A stretch of 64,000 bases of DNA from an uncultured Lachnospiraceae bacterium (GTDB lineage: Bacteria; Bacillota; Clostridia; Lachnospirales; Lachnospiraceae), in assembly GCA_947629565.1 (NCBI GenBank), contig CANREG010000003.1:1-64000 (forward strand), written 5' to 3'. Every line of letters begins with the position of its first letter. Positions within the stretch are counted from its first letter, which is position 1. This document shows positions 8,605 to 17,389 of the stretch, in pieces. The position numbers and the translations under genes are program-made. The notes beneath the pieces were generated by a model that made no database searches, was not told the origin of the DNA, and saw nothing but the letters and a program-made list of their open reading frames with translations.

Positions 8605-9444
8605 TTATTTCATTCCTGTAATTGCAATTCCCTTCTTTAAAAATTCCTGTCCATAGAATAATATGAGCAATACCGGAATTGCATAAAATGTGGAACCTGC
8701 AAATGCAAGCCCCAGTTCTCCACTATTGATCTGCGCCAGAAATGTAGATAACGGCTGCTTATCTGCCTCCTGTATAAAGATAACCGCCTGATCCACAAGA
8801 TTCCAATAATCCAACAAGGTCAGCATAGCCAATGCGGCCAGACCGGGCTTTAACATAGGCAGGATAATAGACCATAAAATCCTTCCATGTCCCGCCCCAT
8901 CCACCTGCGCTGCCTCTATATAGGAAAACGGCATGCTCTTCATATACTGTCTCAGCAAAAAAACGCCAAAGGGATTGAATACCGCTGGCAAAATAATTGC
9001 CAGATAACTCTCCTTGATATTCAGCCAGTCCGCCACAATATAATTCGGCATCAGGGTAACTTGTAACGGCAGGAGCATTACGATAATATAAAGGAGGAAT
9101 ACCACCTCTTTTCCTCTGAATCTCATCACCATAAATGCATATGCCGCCAGGACAGACACAATGAGTTGCCCCAAAACAATCGGCGCTACCAGCTTTACCG
9201 AGTTCCAGAACATATTCAAGTATACCGGACTGTCTATCAGCAGTTTGGAATACTGGGATAATGTCACTTTTTCCGGTATGATATTCATATCAATATATTG
9301 TTCCGAAGCTGTACTGTAATTTTTTTCGACCTCCCGGCTGCTCATAAAAGAGTTGCTTAATGTAACGACCAACGGCGCCAGATAGACAATGGCAGCCACC
9401 CAAAATAATATATAACTTATCCTTGCCCTTTTTTCACTCATCAC
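8605..9444 (-). CDS. ABC sugar transporter permease (MalG/UgpE type)
   Basis: A 279-residue inner-membrane protein with six predicted segments. It carries the cytoplasmic EAA loop (IEAAQVDGAGHGRILWSIIL) that docks the ATPase, placing it in the carbohydrate-uptake CUT1 group together with the upstream permease and binding protein. The frame begins GTG-ATG; the AAGGAGG site overlaps the end of the previous gene (15-bp gap), showing translational coupling. The extended extracytoplasmic segment after the first helix (MSSREVEKNYSTASEQYIDM) is typical of oligosaccharide transporters. No ATPase is encoded here, so it presumably uses a shared MsmK/UgpC-like ATPase. Confidence 0.88.
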   Translation of the reverse strand: MMSEKRARISYILFWVAAIVYLAPLVVTLSNSFMSSREVEKNYSTASEQYIDMNIIPEKVTLSQYSKLLIDSPVYLNMFWNSVKLVAPIVLGQLIVSVLAAYAFMVMRFRGKEVVFLLYIIVMLLPLQVTLMPNYIVADWLNIKESYLAIILPAVFNPFGVFLLRQYMKSMPFSYIEAAQVDGAGHGRILWSIILPMLKPGLAALAMLTLLDYWNLVDQAVIFIQEADKQPLSTFLAQINSGELGLAFAGSTFYAIPVLLILFYGQEFLKKGIAITGMK

Positions 9445-9459
9445 TTTTTCCGGCCTCCT

Positions 9460-10350
9460 TTAACTGATTAGATTTTCTGATATTTTTTTCTCAGCCATAA
9501 AGATACATGCCACAAATAATACCATTACAGACGTCAGGATATACGTTGCGCTGGCAAGCTTTGGGTAATTCAGTGATAAAAACATATTATTCATATAATG
9601 CTGTAACACATACAGGCTGTCAGGCGGGTATTCGCCTGTCATGATGTAAATCTCCTTAAAAATCTTAAAGGAATTTACCACCGTCATGATAATTACAACA
9701 AATGTAGTTGGCATCAGGTAGATTAGCGTAATATTCTTAAACTTCCACCACCTTCCCGCTCCCTCTACATCCGCATACTCGTAGTACTGCTCTGGTATGT
9801 TGGAAAGCCCGCTTAAAAACAATGTCATATCGTATCCTATATTTTTCCAGATAAATATAAGTACCATGACCAGCATACTGTATTTACAGTCAAGCCAGTT
9901 CACATCAGGTACATGAAATACTGCCAGAAATTTATTCAGCGTTCCATGCAGCCCAAAAAAATTCTTCCAAAAAAAAGCAGCCGTTGCAGAAGGGATTGCC
10001 AGTGGGATTAAAAAAATCAGATTAAACATACCGGAATGTTGTTTCATCCCCCGAAGTCCCAACGCCGCACACAGAGAAAGAATGATATTGATGGGAATGC
10101 TGACTGCCATAAAGAATCCCGTATTTTTTAACCCTTTCATAAAGTAAGGATTTTGAAAGAGTTCCATATAATTTCCCATGCCGCAGTATTCTTTGGTAAT
10201 GGGATTATCCACTACCGAATAATAAAAGGATACCGCAAACGGAATGACATAGAAAGAAACAAAACCGACCAGGCTGAGACAGAGCATATACAGAGGAATC
10301 TTCTTATTCCAGTTATGTATCTTTGTTCTTTGCATTTTCTCTTTATCCAT
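9460..10350 (-). CDS. ABC sugar transporter permease (MalF/UgpA type)
   Basis: A 296-residue membrane protein with about six segments and an EAA-type loop (YYEYADVEGAGRWWKFKNI). It is the first permease of a CUT1 carbohydrate importer, pairing with the protein encoded at 8605-9444. ATG 10350 is preferred because it is 8 nt from AGGAG; an in-frame ATG at 10356 is only 2 nt from it. It lies 11 bp downstream of the binding-protein gene. The substrate is not evident from sequence. Confidence 0.88.
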   Translation of the reverse strand: MDKEKMQRTKIHNWNKKIPLYMLCLSLVGFVSFYVIPFAVSFYYSVVDNPITKEYCGMGNYMELFQNPYFMKGLKNTGFFMAVSIPINIILSLCAALGLRGMKQHSGMFNLIFLIPLAIPSATAAFFWKNFFGLHGTLNKFLAVFHVPDVNWLDCKYSMLVMVLIFIWKNIGYDMTLFLSGLSNIPEQYYEYADVEGAGRWWKFKNITLIYLMPTTFVVIIMTVVNSFKIFKEIYIMTGEYPPDSLYVLQHYMNNMFLSLNYPKLASATYILTSVMVLFVACIFMAEKKISENLIS

Positions 10351-10361
10351 CTTCATTTCTC

Positions 10362-11744
10362 CTATTCATTGAGATATTGCTCAATCTGCTTTTGCAATGT
10401 CTTCGCCGTTTCCTCTGCCGTCTGCTGTCCGTTAAAAAATTTTTCATTTTCCAATTCCAGTAAAGACTTAATCGGCCCATCCAGCATATCGCAGGTGTTT
10501 ACCTGTTCCACCCAGCCTTGCAACAGATTCCGGTAATCCTCCAGACTTCCGCTGATGTCGTGGCTGTTATACCAACGTTCCACTGATTTTTCAAATCCCC
10601 TGCGGTTTACGGAAAGACCGGACACAGAGGGCAGACTTTGCACCTCGTCTGACAGCAGATATTTTATAAATTCCCACGCCAGTTCTTTATGCTCTGATGA
10701 ACTGTTTAATGCAATACAGTTATTTGCATTGACTGCTACATTTCCCTGCTTATCCGCTAACGGCATAAAATAAGACATTTTTGACTGTGGATTCACCTGG
10801 GCCGCCGCCGCATCCATAGCAACACTTGGACTCGCAGCTATATAATATTCCGTATTGTAAAAATCAAATTCGTCCATGTTAAGCCAGCCTTCATCCACAA
10901 TGTTTTTAACGGAATTCAGCAAATCCATGTATTTTTCAGTATCAAGGTGTACCTCTTTTTTCTCCTGTTCAATAAAATCGTTGCGGGAATCATTTATCAA
11001 ATCTTGTATAATTTGAACTGTACTCCTGCTGCCAATCAAAAAGACATTCTCACCCGGATTTTTCCCCGCTACCAGCCGCTTTGCAAAATCCATTACTTCA
11101 GAAAAGCAAATATTCTCCTTTCCCCGCAGGGCATTTTCTATATCTTCATGCTCCTTTAACAGCTCTGTTGAAAAGCCAAAAGTCTCGATAAATGCCTGAT
11201 AAGGAATTATGTATATTTTTCCATCTTTGTTTTGAGCAGCTTTTAATACATTCATATAATAATTCTCATCATTCATTTCCGGCGTCTGACTAATATATGT
11301 GCTGAGATCTTCGAATGCTCCCATCTCGCCATATGTTGTAACAGGAAGAAAACTGTTGAAAACGATATCTGCTCCATCCCCGCTCATCAATCCTGTGTTA
11401 AACGATGTCTGATACTCATCCTCTCTTGGCGTATTGGACTGTTCCATGTAACCATTTATGACTATTTTTACATCCGGATATTGCTCCATAAATTGTTTTG
11501 CTGCAGGTTCTAAAAATTCTGGCTCTATAAAACAGGAAATTCTAAGCTCACCCTTCATTTCCGGTTTTGTATATTCCGGTGTGTCCCCATCCTGTCCCTC
11601 ATTTTGCATTTCCTTGTCTTGGGAAACATCCTCCGCACCGGAATCCGACTTTGCCTTTTTGCCTGAATGATCTGCACAGCCACAAATAACAAAGGCCAAG
11701 ACAGACAAAAATATCAACAAACTCATTTTTTTCTTTTTCATCAT
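10362..11744 (-). CDS. ABC transporter extracellular solute-binding lipoprotein (sugar family 1)
   Basis: A 460-residue protein with a signal peptide and lipobox (VICGC, Cys23), an acidic linker of about 35 residues, then the two-lobed binding fold (from about residue 60, MKGELRISCFIEPEFLEPAA). It would capture an oligosaccharide outside the cell and pass it to the two permeases that follow. The start is ATG-ATG. Its AAGGGAGG ribosome site is the 3' arm of a hairpin (11754-11792), and the spacer is eight U residues, so the site doubles as a terminator-like element. Direct repeats at 11795-11836 suggest control by the two-component system encoded just upstream. Confidence 0.9.
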   Translation of the reverse strand: MMKKKKMSLLIFLSVLAFVICGCADHSGKKAKSDSGAEDVSQDKEMQNEGQDGDTPEYTKPEMKGELRISCFIEPEFLEPAAKQFMEQYPDVKIVINGYMEQSNTPREDEYQTSFNTGLMSGDGADIVFNSFLPVTTYGEMGAFEDLSTYISQTPEMNDENYYMNVLKAAQNKDGKIYIIPYQAFIETFGFSTELLKEHEDIENALRGKENICFSEVMDFAKRLVAGKNPGENVFLIGSRSTVQIIQDLINDSRNDFIEQEKKEVHLDTEKYMDLLNSVKNIVDEGWLNMDEFDFYNTEYYIAASPSVAMDAAAAQVNPQSKMSYFMPLADKQGNVAVNANNCIALNSSSEHKELAWEFIKYLLSDEVQSLPSVSGLSVNRRGFEKSVERWYNSHDISGSLEDYRNLLQGWVEQVNTCDMLDGPIKSLLELENEKFFNGQQTAEETAKTLQKQIEQYLNE

Positions 11745-11792
11745 AAAAAAAACCTCCCTTGATAGATAATATAAGATTATCCTATCAGGGAG
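11745..11792 (-). promoter_or_regulatory. Hairpin overlapping the ribosome site of the binding-protein gene
   Basis: On the minus strand CTCCCTGATAG pairs with CTATCAAGGGAG (one bulged base) and is followed by eight Ts and then ATG. The hairpin would end transcripts coming from the upstream signalling operon 47 bp after its last stop, and would hide the AAGGGAGG ribosome site in any read-through RNA. The loop contains GATAAT and TATATT, possible -10 boxes. A transcript started there would lack the 5' arm and escape both effects. Confidence 0.55.
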
Positions 11793-11794
11793 AT

Positions 11795-11836
11795 GTCAAA
11801 TAGTTTCGTCAAAGGTGTCAAATAGATTCATCAAAA
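11795..11836 (-). promoter_or_regulatory. 22-bp-spaced direct repeats, likely response-regulator operator
   Basis: Two 20-bp copies, GTCAAATAGTTTCGTCAAAG (11795-11814) and GTCAAATAGATTCATCAAAA (11817-11836), differ at three positions and lie exactly 22 bp apart, two helical turns. Each holds two TTTGA(C/T) half-sites on the minus strand, and the inner one supplies a TTGACA. Side-by-side direct repeats just upstream of a -10 region are the usual target of OmpR-family regulators, and one is encoded in the adjoining operon. Confidence 0.55.
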
Positions 11837-11838
11837 TA

Positions 11839-12636
11839 TCAATTTTTATTTTTTACCTTTGTTTCGAGCCAGAGACAGAACCCAAAATGCGGATTGTCCC
11901 TGACTTCACCATACCTTTGTAACATAATATACACACTTCCATTTTTCCCTATCTCATAATAAATACCATTTTCAAGATGTGCGGACATACCGCTGTCTCT
12001 CCAAGAAAAAGAAGGAAATGCCATACCTAACAATCTTTCGTCCATACATTCTTCATATTCTACAGATTCCTTATCCATAGTTATATCTGCCATCCAGATT
12101 TCCCCACTCCATGCATGAATCCTCATGTATATCTTTACATCATTTTTTGTATATGTAATTTCCCACATACTAAGCATCTGCATTTCTATATCTGTGTCAT
12201 TTTCCAGGGTAAACAGTTTCGCAGTTATGTTATCAAAGGGAGTTGTGCGCATTTCATCCGGCAGTATCTTCGCTTCTGCCAAGTTAGCAATCCACTGGCA
12301 TCCTTTATCTATAGCCTGTTTCATACTCATCTGCCCCGCGAACGGCTCATGCGGTATTTGTCTCCCGCCTTCCTCCCAGACAGACAGCACTTCGGCAATT
12401 TCTTCTTCTGATAATACCTTTCCCGTAAAATCATTCTGATCATTTTCCGATACCATAATGTCTGCACTTCCATTTTTGTCATCATTTATAACAGATGGTA
12501 TAGCAACCTGTCCTTTTTGGCTTAATATCTGATTCTGCTTTGCACTTAACAGCTTGTCCATAAGAAACCAGCCGCCAAAAACAACAAGAAACAAAAGGGC
12601 CGCCATAATCAGTGTATATCTGTTTCCTTTTTTCAT
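11839..12636 (-). CDS. Membrane-anchored accessory protein of the two-component operon
   Basis: A 265-residue protein with a short cytoplasmic start, one membrane segment (about 8-26) and an extracytoplasmic domain of about 230 residues. I do not recognise the domain; it has conserved-looking Trp-rich beta segments (WEITYTKNDVKIYMRIHAWSG). Its ATG overlaps the kinase stop codon (ATGA), so the two are translationally coupled. This suggests it acts with the kinase as a co-sensor or modulator, or reports on the transporter (inference). It ends 92 bp before the binding-protein start. Confidence 0.7.
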   Translation of the reverse strand: MKKGNRYTLIMAALLFLVVFGGWFLMDKLLSAKQNQILSQKGQVAIPSVINDDKNGSADIMVSENDQNDFTGKVLSEEEIAEVLSVWEEGGRQIPHEPFAGQMSMKQAIDKGCQWIANLAEAKILPDEMRTTPFDNITAKLFTLENDTDIEMQMLSMWEITYTKNDVKIYMRIHAWSGEIWMADITMDKESVEYEECMDERLLGMAFPSFSWRDSGMSAHLENGIYYEIGKNGSVYIMLQRYGEVRDNPHFGFCLWLETKVKNKN

Positions 12637-14039
12637 CCATTCCCTCCATCACAACAGTTTAACCGGATGCGGACGCTTGTCCCCGATATGCCGTCACTGT
12701 CAAATTCCAATGTGCCTCCATGAATCTCCGCAATCCGCTGTGACAATGCCAGTCCAATACCGGCGCCATGCAATTTTCTGGAACGCGATTTATCCACCAT
12801 ATAAAAGGCCTCTGTTATCCGCTTAATCTCATCTGCCGGAATCCCCGTCCCATCATCTGCAATCTCAAAAACATAGAGTCCTGACTCCAATCTGCCAATC
12901 ACTGCAATATGCCCGGCATTTGCCTTGATCGCATTATCAACCAGATTCAAAAACAATGTCTTAAATAAATCATACTCTACTCTTACATATGCTTGTTCCG
13001 CATAACCGTCAATTGCGACGCCTTTTTCCTCTGTAAAATATTTTACATCATCTATCAGTTCTTCCAACAACTGCCCTGTTTCCATTTCCTCCAAAAGAAA
13101 TTCCTGATGATTTAATAAGGTCAAATCCATTAGTTTATGCGATAAAGATTCCAGGCGCATTCCTTCATTCCAGATATACCATGCCGCCTGTTTCTGCTCT
13201 GCTCTCGGTAAATCCTTCTGATACATTCGATCTGCATATCCGATAATAGAGGTTAACGGCGTCTTAAGCTCATGTGCAAAATTTGCCACAAAATCTTCCT
13301 TTCTTCTGGCACTTTCAGAAAGCTCCACCACCTTTTCCTCAACAGCAGCCGACATCCTGTTGAAATCTGCGGCAAGCTGACCAATTTCATCCTGGCTGGA
13401 AACCGGAATCCGTTCCCTATAATTTCCGTCCGCTATCCGCTTTGCCGCCCTTGTCAACGCATTAACCGGTCTGGTAAAAAAGACGGACAAGCCCAGGCTT
13501 AAGCACAGCCCAATCACAACAGCTGCCACATATACCCATAGAAATTTATGCTGAATCTGTTTCTGTTGTTCCAACACATTTTCCACATCAATCCCTGTAA
13601 TCAGATACCACTTTGTGTCATCATACCTGATAACTCCCGTTACCATGATATAGGTTCTGTTTTCTATTTTATCAAACTGGTAGTTGCTTTGATCCGGTAG
13701 TGTCTTGGAAAGCAATGGTTCTAATGCTGTATCCTTGTCAAATTCATTATAAATTTCCTTATCGTCTCCCGAAAAAACTGCAATAACACCATTCATTTCT
13801 TCTTTTATTGCACTGATATTATAGAATCCCTTGGTAACACCGGTATCCCAATATTCCCCTTTTGTAATCAGTTCCGATTGAAGCACGAATTTATTATACT
13901 GATACTGTTCTAATGCTGCCTGAACCTCCCTTTCCATTGCATTTTCCAAAAAAAAGGAAAGCAGAATATATCCGCCTGCCAGAAAAATCACACTAAATGA
14001 CAACATAATACTGCAAAAAAATTTTATCCCAAGTTTCAT
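12633..14039 (-). CDS. Sensor histidine kinase
   Basis: A 468-residue membrane kinase: first membrane segment about 8-30, extracytoplasmic sensor about 31-165, second segment about 167-187, HAMP about 188-240. The HisKA domain has phospho-accepting His256 (NFAHELKTPLTS), and the ATPase domain shows N (LVDNAIKA), G1 (DDGTGIP) and G2 (GAGIGLAL) boxes. It is expected to phosphorylate the response regulator whose gene ends 1 bp upstream. It overlaps the accessory gene by 4 bp. The start follows GGAGGG at 5 nt. The neighbouring sugar transporter suggests sensing of sugar availability outside the cell, but the ligand is unknown. Confidence 0.93.
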   Translation of the reverse strand: MKLGIKFFCSIMLSFSVIFLAGGYILLSFFLENAMEREVQAALEQYQYNKFVLQSELITKGEYWDTGVTKGFYNISAIKEEMNGVIAVFSGDDKEIYNEFDKDTALEPLLSKTLPDQSNYQFDKIENRTYIMVTGVIRYDDTKWYLITGIDVENVLEQQKQIQHKFLWVYVAAVVIGLCLSLGLSVFFTRPVNALTRAAKRIADGNYRERIPVSSQDEIGQLAADFNRMSAAVEEKVVELSESARRKEDFVANFAHELKTPLTSIIGYADRMYQKDLPRAEQKQAAWYIWNEGMRLESLSHKLMDLTLLNHQEFLLEEMETGQLLEELIDDVKYFTEEKGVAIDGYAEQAYVRVEYDLFKTLFLNLVDNAIKANAGHIAVIGRLESGLYVFEIADDGTGIPADEIKRITEAFYMVDKSRSRKLHGAGIGLALSQRIAEIHGGTLEFDSDGISGTSVRIRLNCCDGGNG

Positions 14040-14040
14040 C

Positions 14041-14697
14041 CTATCCCTCCAAACGGTACCCTATACGGAATACCGTTTTGATATACTTCTCCCATCCTAA
14101 CTTTTTCCTTAATCTTTGTATATGGGTATCCAGTGTTCTGGTATCCCCCATAAACGGTTGTTTCCAGACCTTTTCATATAATTTATCACGTTGCTGTACT
14201 ATGTTTCTGTTTTGTATCAAATCCACCAGCAAATCAAATTCTTTCATGGTAAGTTCAATCTCCACACCATTTTGTAAAACCTTTCTGGATTCCAAATCTA
14301 CTATGACATCTGAAAAGGTAATCTGATTGATGCTTTTCCCACATCTGCGAAGCACTGCCGCCATTCTTGCAATCACCTCTCCGGTCTGAAACGGCTTTAC
14401 AATGTAGTCATCCGCTCCCAGGTTAAGCCCCTGTATGCGTTCTTTTAACGCTCCTTTTGCTGTTAAAAATATAACGGGAATTTCCATTGGTTTGATGTAT
14501 TCCAGCAATTCATAACCGTCTATTTCCGGCAGCATAATATCGAGCAGTACCAAATCAAAATCCATTTTTTCTTCCAGTATGTCCGCTGCACACTTTCCGT
14601 CATATGCACATGTGCAATCATATCCGGCATCCTTTAATTCTACATATAGCAAATTGGCGATTGCTTCATCATCCTCTACAATCAAAATGTTATACAT
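14041..14697 (-). CDS. OmpR/PhoB-family response regulator
   Basis: A 218-residue regulator: receiver domain about 1-115 with acidic pocket (EDD, residues 8-10), phospho-acceptor Asp53 (LLDIMLPE) and Lys in FLTAKG; then a winged-helix DNA-binding domain about 125-216 (TMKEFDLL ... DTHIQRLRKKLG). It is the first gene of the regulator-kinase-accessory operon. The 22-bp direct repeats before the binding-protein gene are its most likely target. The region 14698-14856 upstream is A+T-rich; I see no convincing promoter match there. Confidence 0.94.
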   Translation of the reverse strand: MYNILIVEDDEAIANLLYVELKDAGYDCTCAYDGKCAADILEEKMDFDLVLLDIMLPEIDGYELLEYIKPMEIPVIFLTAKGALKERIQGLNLGADDYIVKPFQTGEVIARMAAVLRRCGKSINQITFSDVIVDLESRKVLQNGVEIELTMKEFDLLVDLIQNRNIVQQRDKLYEKVWKQPFMGDTRTLDTHIQRLRKKLGWEKYIKTVFRIGYRLEG

Positions 14698-14856
14698 TCT
14701 TCTTACTCTCTTTCATTTATTTTTACATGATTAAAACATTTATGTGCCACAAAATTCTATAATGCGCCTGTAACTTATATATACCACCCACTTGTGTCAT
14801 AGTTGTATCATAAGACTTTCTTCCGCCTCGTCCCGTATTTTTATAATCTGCAAACG

Positions 14857-14888
14857 AAAAAGGCTCCCAACCTTATAGGTTGGGAACC
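14857..14888 (-). terminator. Terminator of the SpoIIQ-like gene
   Basis: On the minus strand an 11-bp stem (GGTTCCCAACC / GGTTGGGAGCC, one G-U pair) with a 5-nt loop is followed by TTTTTCG, 19 bp after the stop codon. Confidence 0.85.
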
Positions 14889-14907
14889 CAACATTAAAAA
14901 TCTGTTT

Positions 14908-15720
14908 CTACTCAATAAAAAGTAATGGATCGATTGCCTCTTCACCCTGTAACATCTGGAAGAACAGGTGGCTGCCTTCCTCGGCAAAACTGTCTGTAGG
15001 ATTGCCAATGGTTCCGATGGATTCACCGGCCCTGACAAAATCCCCCTCCTTGACATAGATTGTATCAAGCTGTCCATAGACAATGCTGTAATCGTTGCCA
15101 ATATAGAGTGTCACCATATTGCCGTACATATTATCGCTGGTTACCTTTGTGACTTTTCCAAGAAATGCATTCTTTACCGTAGTGCCATTGCCCGCCGCAA
15201 TCAGCATACCCGGATTGCACTGATACTGATTGAGCGTCTTAAAATACACCGTTGTTTCCATGCTGTAGGGTAAGATGACTTCCCCGTTTACCGGCCAACT
15301 TATGGTCTTTTCACTGGTAAAATTCAGTTCGCCGGCGTCTGCAGTAACCGGAATCTGCTGCTGTTCTTCTGTAACTGCCTCTGTCGTTGCCTGCTCCTCC
15401 GTATCCGCTTCTGTCGTTTTTTCTTCTGTCTTTTCCTCTGTCGTTATCTTTTCCGTAGTCGTTACTGTGGTTCTCTTTTCTGTTCCTGTCTGGTTCGCGG
15501 TTCTTCCGTTGGTTTCCTCTACCCTTTGCTCTTCTGTGGTAATTGCAGAATAATCGGAAGCCCTGTTCAAATCCACATCATTGCTGGCAAGCTGGTCCCC
15601 GTCCCGCCGGGCCGTATATACCCCGACTACAGCCAGCACTGCTAAAAGTCCTACGCCCAATGCCACATAAAATGCATTGTCCTTAATCTTTTGTAACAAA
15701 TTATTATCACGACTATTCAT
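14908..15720 (-). CDS. spoIIQ: SpoIIQ-like protein with degenerate LytM (M23) domain
   Basis: A 270-residue protein with one membrane segment (about 17-33), a Thr/Glu-rich linker (about 60-120) and a C-terminal M23 fold (about 135-270). In active M23 enzymes zinc is held by HxxxD and HxH. Here the first motif reads NPGML and the last is SHLFFQ, so only one ligand remains and peptidase activity is not expected. SpoIIQ of Bacillus is a similarly degenerate LytM protein that binds SpoIIIAH across the engulfing septum. The neighbourhood (SpoIID-like gene two genes upstream) and a sigmaF-like promoter support that role. The start follows AGAGGTGA. Confidence 0.75.
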   Translation of the reverse strand: MNSRDNNLLQKIKDNAFYVALGVGLLAVLAVVGVYTARRDGDQLASNDVDLNRASDYSAITTEEQRVEETNGRTANQTGTEKRTTVTTTEKITTEEKTEEKTTEADTEEQATTEAVTEEQQQIPVTADAGELNFTSEKTISWPVNGEVILPYSMETTVYFKTLNQYQCNPGMLIAAGNGTTVKNAFLGKVTKVTSDNMYGNMVTLYIGNDYSIVYGQLDTIYVKEGDFVRAGESIGTIGNPTDSFAEEGSHLFFQMLQGEEAIDPLLFIE

Positions 15721-15740
15721 TATTCATCACCTCTACAGTT

Positions 15741-15769
15741 AGGTTTGCCACAGAGGAAATGAATTATTC
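15741..15769 (-). promoter_or_regulatory. SigmaF/G-like promoter before the SpoIIQ-like gene
   Basis: On the minus strand GAATA (15765-15769) and GGCAAACCT (15741-15749) are separated by exactly 15 bp. This is near the forespore pattern GYATA-15-GGNNANAHT with one mismatch in each element. The box lies about 20 bp before the start codon. Confidence 0.35.
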
Positions 15770-15799
15770 AAAATCAATTCAATTTTTTCATTCTCATTT

Positions 15800-17266
15800 T
15801 TAATTTTTTAGCTGATAGGTAACGCTTAACGTGGTTACATTGCCAAATTCATCAGCAGCGCAGTATATTACAATATACGGTTGTCCTTCTGTATAAGTTA
15901 ATGGGCGGCTTACGGTAACGTCAACCTTCCCGCTGTTATCCGTCGCCTCCACCAGACTTAAAAGATATTCATCGCTTAACATTTTTGATACATGAACAGG
16001 TCCCTGCTGCTTATTTTTGAGTTCCAGTACAGGCGGTTCCATATCCACATCCACTGACAATACCACCACCTCAGATGCATTGCCCTCCGAATCCTTAGCG
16101 CAATATTTGACATGGCATTTCCCATACCCTTTTTCCAATATCTCAGAATAATCTACGGTAATCGCATCACTCTCCAATTCCATAGTGCCGTCAAACGCCA
16201 ATACATTTTCAAGCAGCAATTCATGGAGTTCCTCAGCAGTAGAAGCCTCATATGCGCCTATTCTGGTAATCTTCTGATCCACATACAACACCGGTGGCTG
16301 CTCATCCTTTACTATGATATTCGCTGTGGCAGTTCCGGTAATGTTTGTCTCATCTGTTACCGAATAGGTAACTTTATAGGTCCCACAGGTATTTACATCC
16401 ACTTCCCCATCTACATTCATGTAATTCGTTACATCCTTACCGGTAGAATCTAAAGCCGTGATCCCCGCCGTTTCGTCAAAATCAGAATACCTTTCTATCT
16501 CCCTGTCATAAGCGCCTAAAATTACAGGAATATTTCCCATATATGGGTTGTCCCGGTCCGGATCGGTTGGGTCCCAGTTGCCCTCCTGGCCGCCGCTGCT
16601 TATAACTGCCGCTACCGGCTTTCCCATAGGCCCTTCATATTCGCTTTCAAAAATCTCCACATAAGTGTCCTGGCTGCAATTATCGTAAATCCACTTCGCA
16701 TCAATGACCGAAAGGCGAACGCAGCCTGCCGACACGCTCTGCCCTAATTTATTATATTCTTCTATCTCCAGATCGCCTTTATTTTCCGTAAAATAAGGAA
16801 CGGAATGGAACAGAATACTCCCCTCGATTACCGTCGCATACTGCCCAAATACTCCATCCTCCAAGGCAAGCCATTCCTCTCTGTCACCCAGATTAAAAAT
16901 GCCGTCAGGCGTGTTATTTCCCTCGCCTACAGAACAAATCATGGCTTTCACCGGCTCACTGTAATAACCATCGGCCCCCACTGCATAAACTGTCACCACA
17001 TTGCAGGTCTTATTGACCTTAATGCAGTAAGGCAGGCCGTTATCTTTTAAATTGGTTCCATTATAAAATACCGTCTCCGGCAGCACTTCATTACCGCTTG
17101 TCCCGCCATCCCGGATAACAGAACCCGTATACTCGCCCAAATCCCTGGCGCCCTTCTGGTATCCTGTCATGACTACCCTGCCGTCCAACTGTCCGGCCGC
17201 CACAATCAGAACGATACTGACCACAGCCATAAACAGGATATCTGACAGAAATGATGTATGTTTCAT
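15800..17266 (-). CDS. L,D-transpeptidase (YkuD) with Ig-like repeats
   Basis: A 488-residue envelope protein. A membrane segment or uncleaved signal (about 5-25) is followed by a YkuD catalytic domain (about 65-205) with His154 (FHSVPYF) and nucleophile Cys182 in SAGCVRLS. Two or three DUF5011-type Ig-like domains (about 250-485) follow. Such enzymes form 3-3 peptidoglycan cross-links or attach proteins to the wall. The frame opens at 17290, but ATG 17266 is preferred since it is 8 nt from AGAAGGG. It lies between two sporulation-type genes, so a role in spore cortex or engulfment is possible, though such enzymes are also vegetative. Confidence 0.88.
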   Translation of the reverse strand: MKHTSFLSDILFMAVVSIVLIVAAGQLDGRVVMTGYQKGARDLGEYTGSVIRDGGTSGNEVLPETVFYNGTNLKDNGLPYCIKVNKTCNVVTVYAVGADGYYSEPVKAMICSVGEGNNTPDGIFNLGDREEWLALEDGVFGQYATVIEGSILFHSVPYFTENKGDLEIEEYNKLGQSVSAGCVRLSVIDAKWIYDNCSQDTYVEIFESEYEGPMGKPVAAVISSGGQEGNWDPTDPDRDNPYMGNIPVILGAYDREIERYSDFDETAGITALDSTGKDVTNYMNVDGEVDVNTCGTYKVTYSVTDETNITGTATANIIVKDEQPPVLYVDQKITRIGAYEASTAEELHELLLENVLAFDGTMELESDAITVDYSEILEKGYGKCHVKYCAKDSEGNASEVVVLSVDVDMEPPVLELKNKQQGPVHVSKMLSDEYLLSLVEATDNSGKVDVTVSRPLTYTEGQPYIVIYCAADEFGNVTTLSVTYQLKN

Positions 17267-17389
17267 ATTGCACACCCTTCTATTATACAATGAATGATTA
17301 TGTCAACTATACGGATAACATAACAATTATTCCATAAAATTATCTAACTGTCAACAACTGCAATAACCGGAAACCGGCTGCTGCCACAG

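Noticed and set aside
8605-11744. Idea that the sugar ABC importer is broken because it lacks an ATPase gene
   Set aside because: Many Firmicute CUT1 importers share one ATPase encoded elsewhere; both permeases keep intact EAA loops.
15275-15553. Plus-strand Ser/Val-rich frame opposite the SpoIIQ-like linker
   Set aside because: Shadow of the Thr/Glu-rich linker on the minus strand; no start signal.
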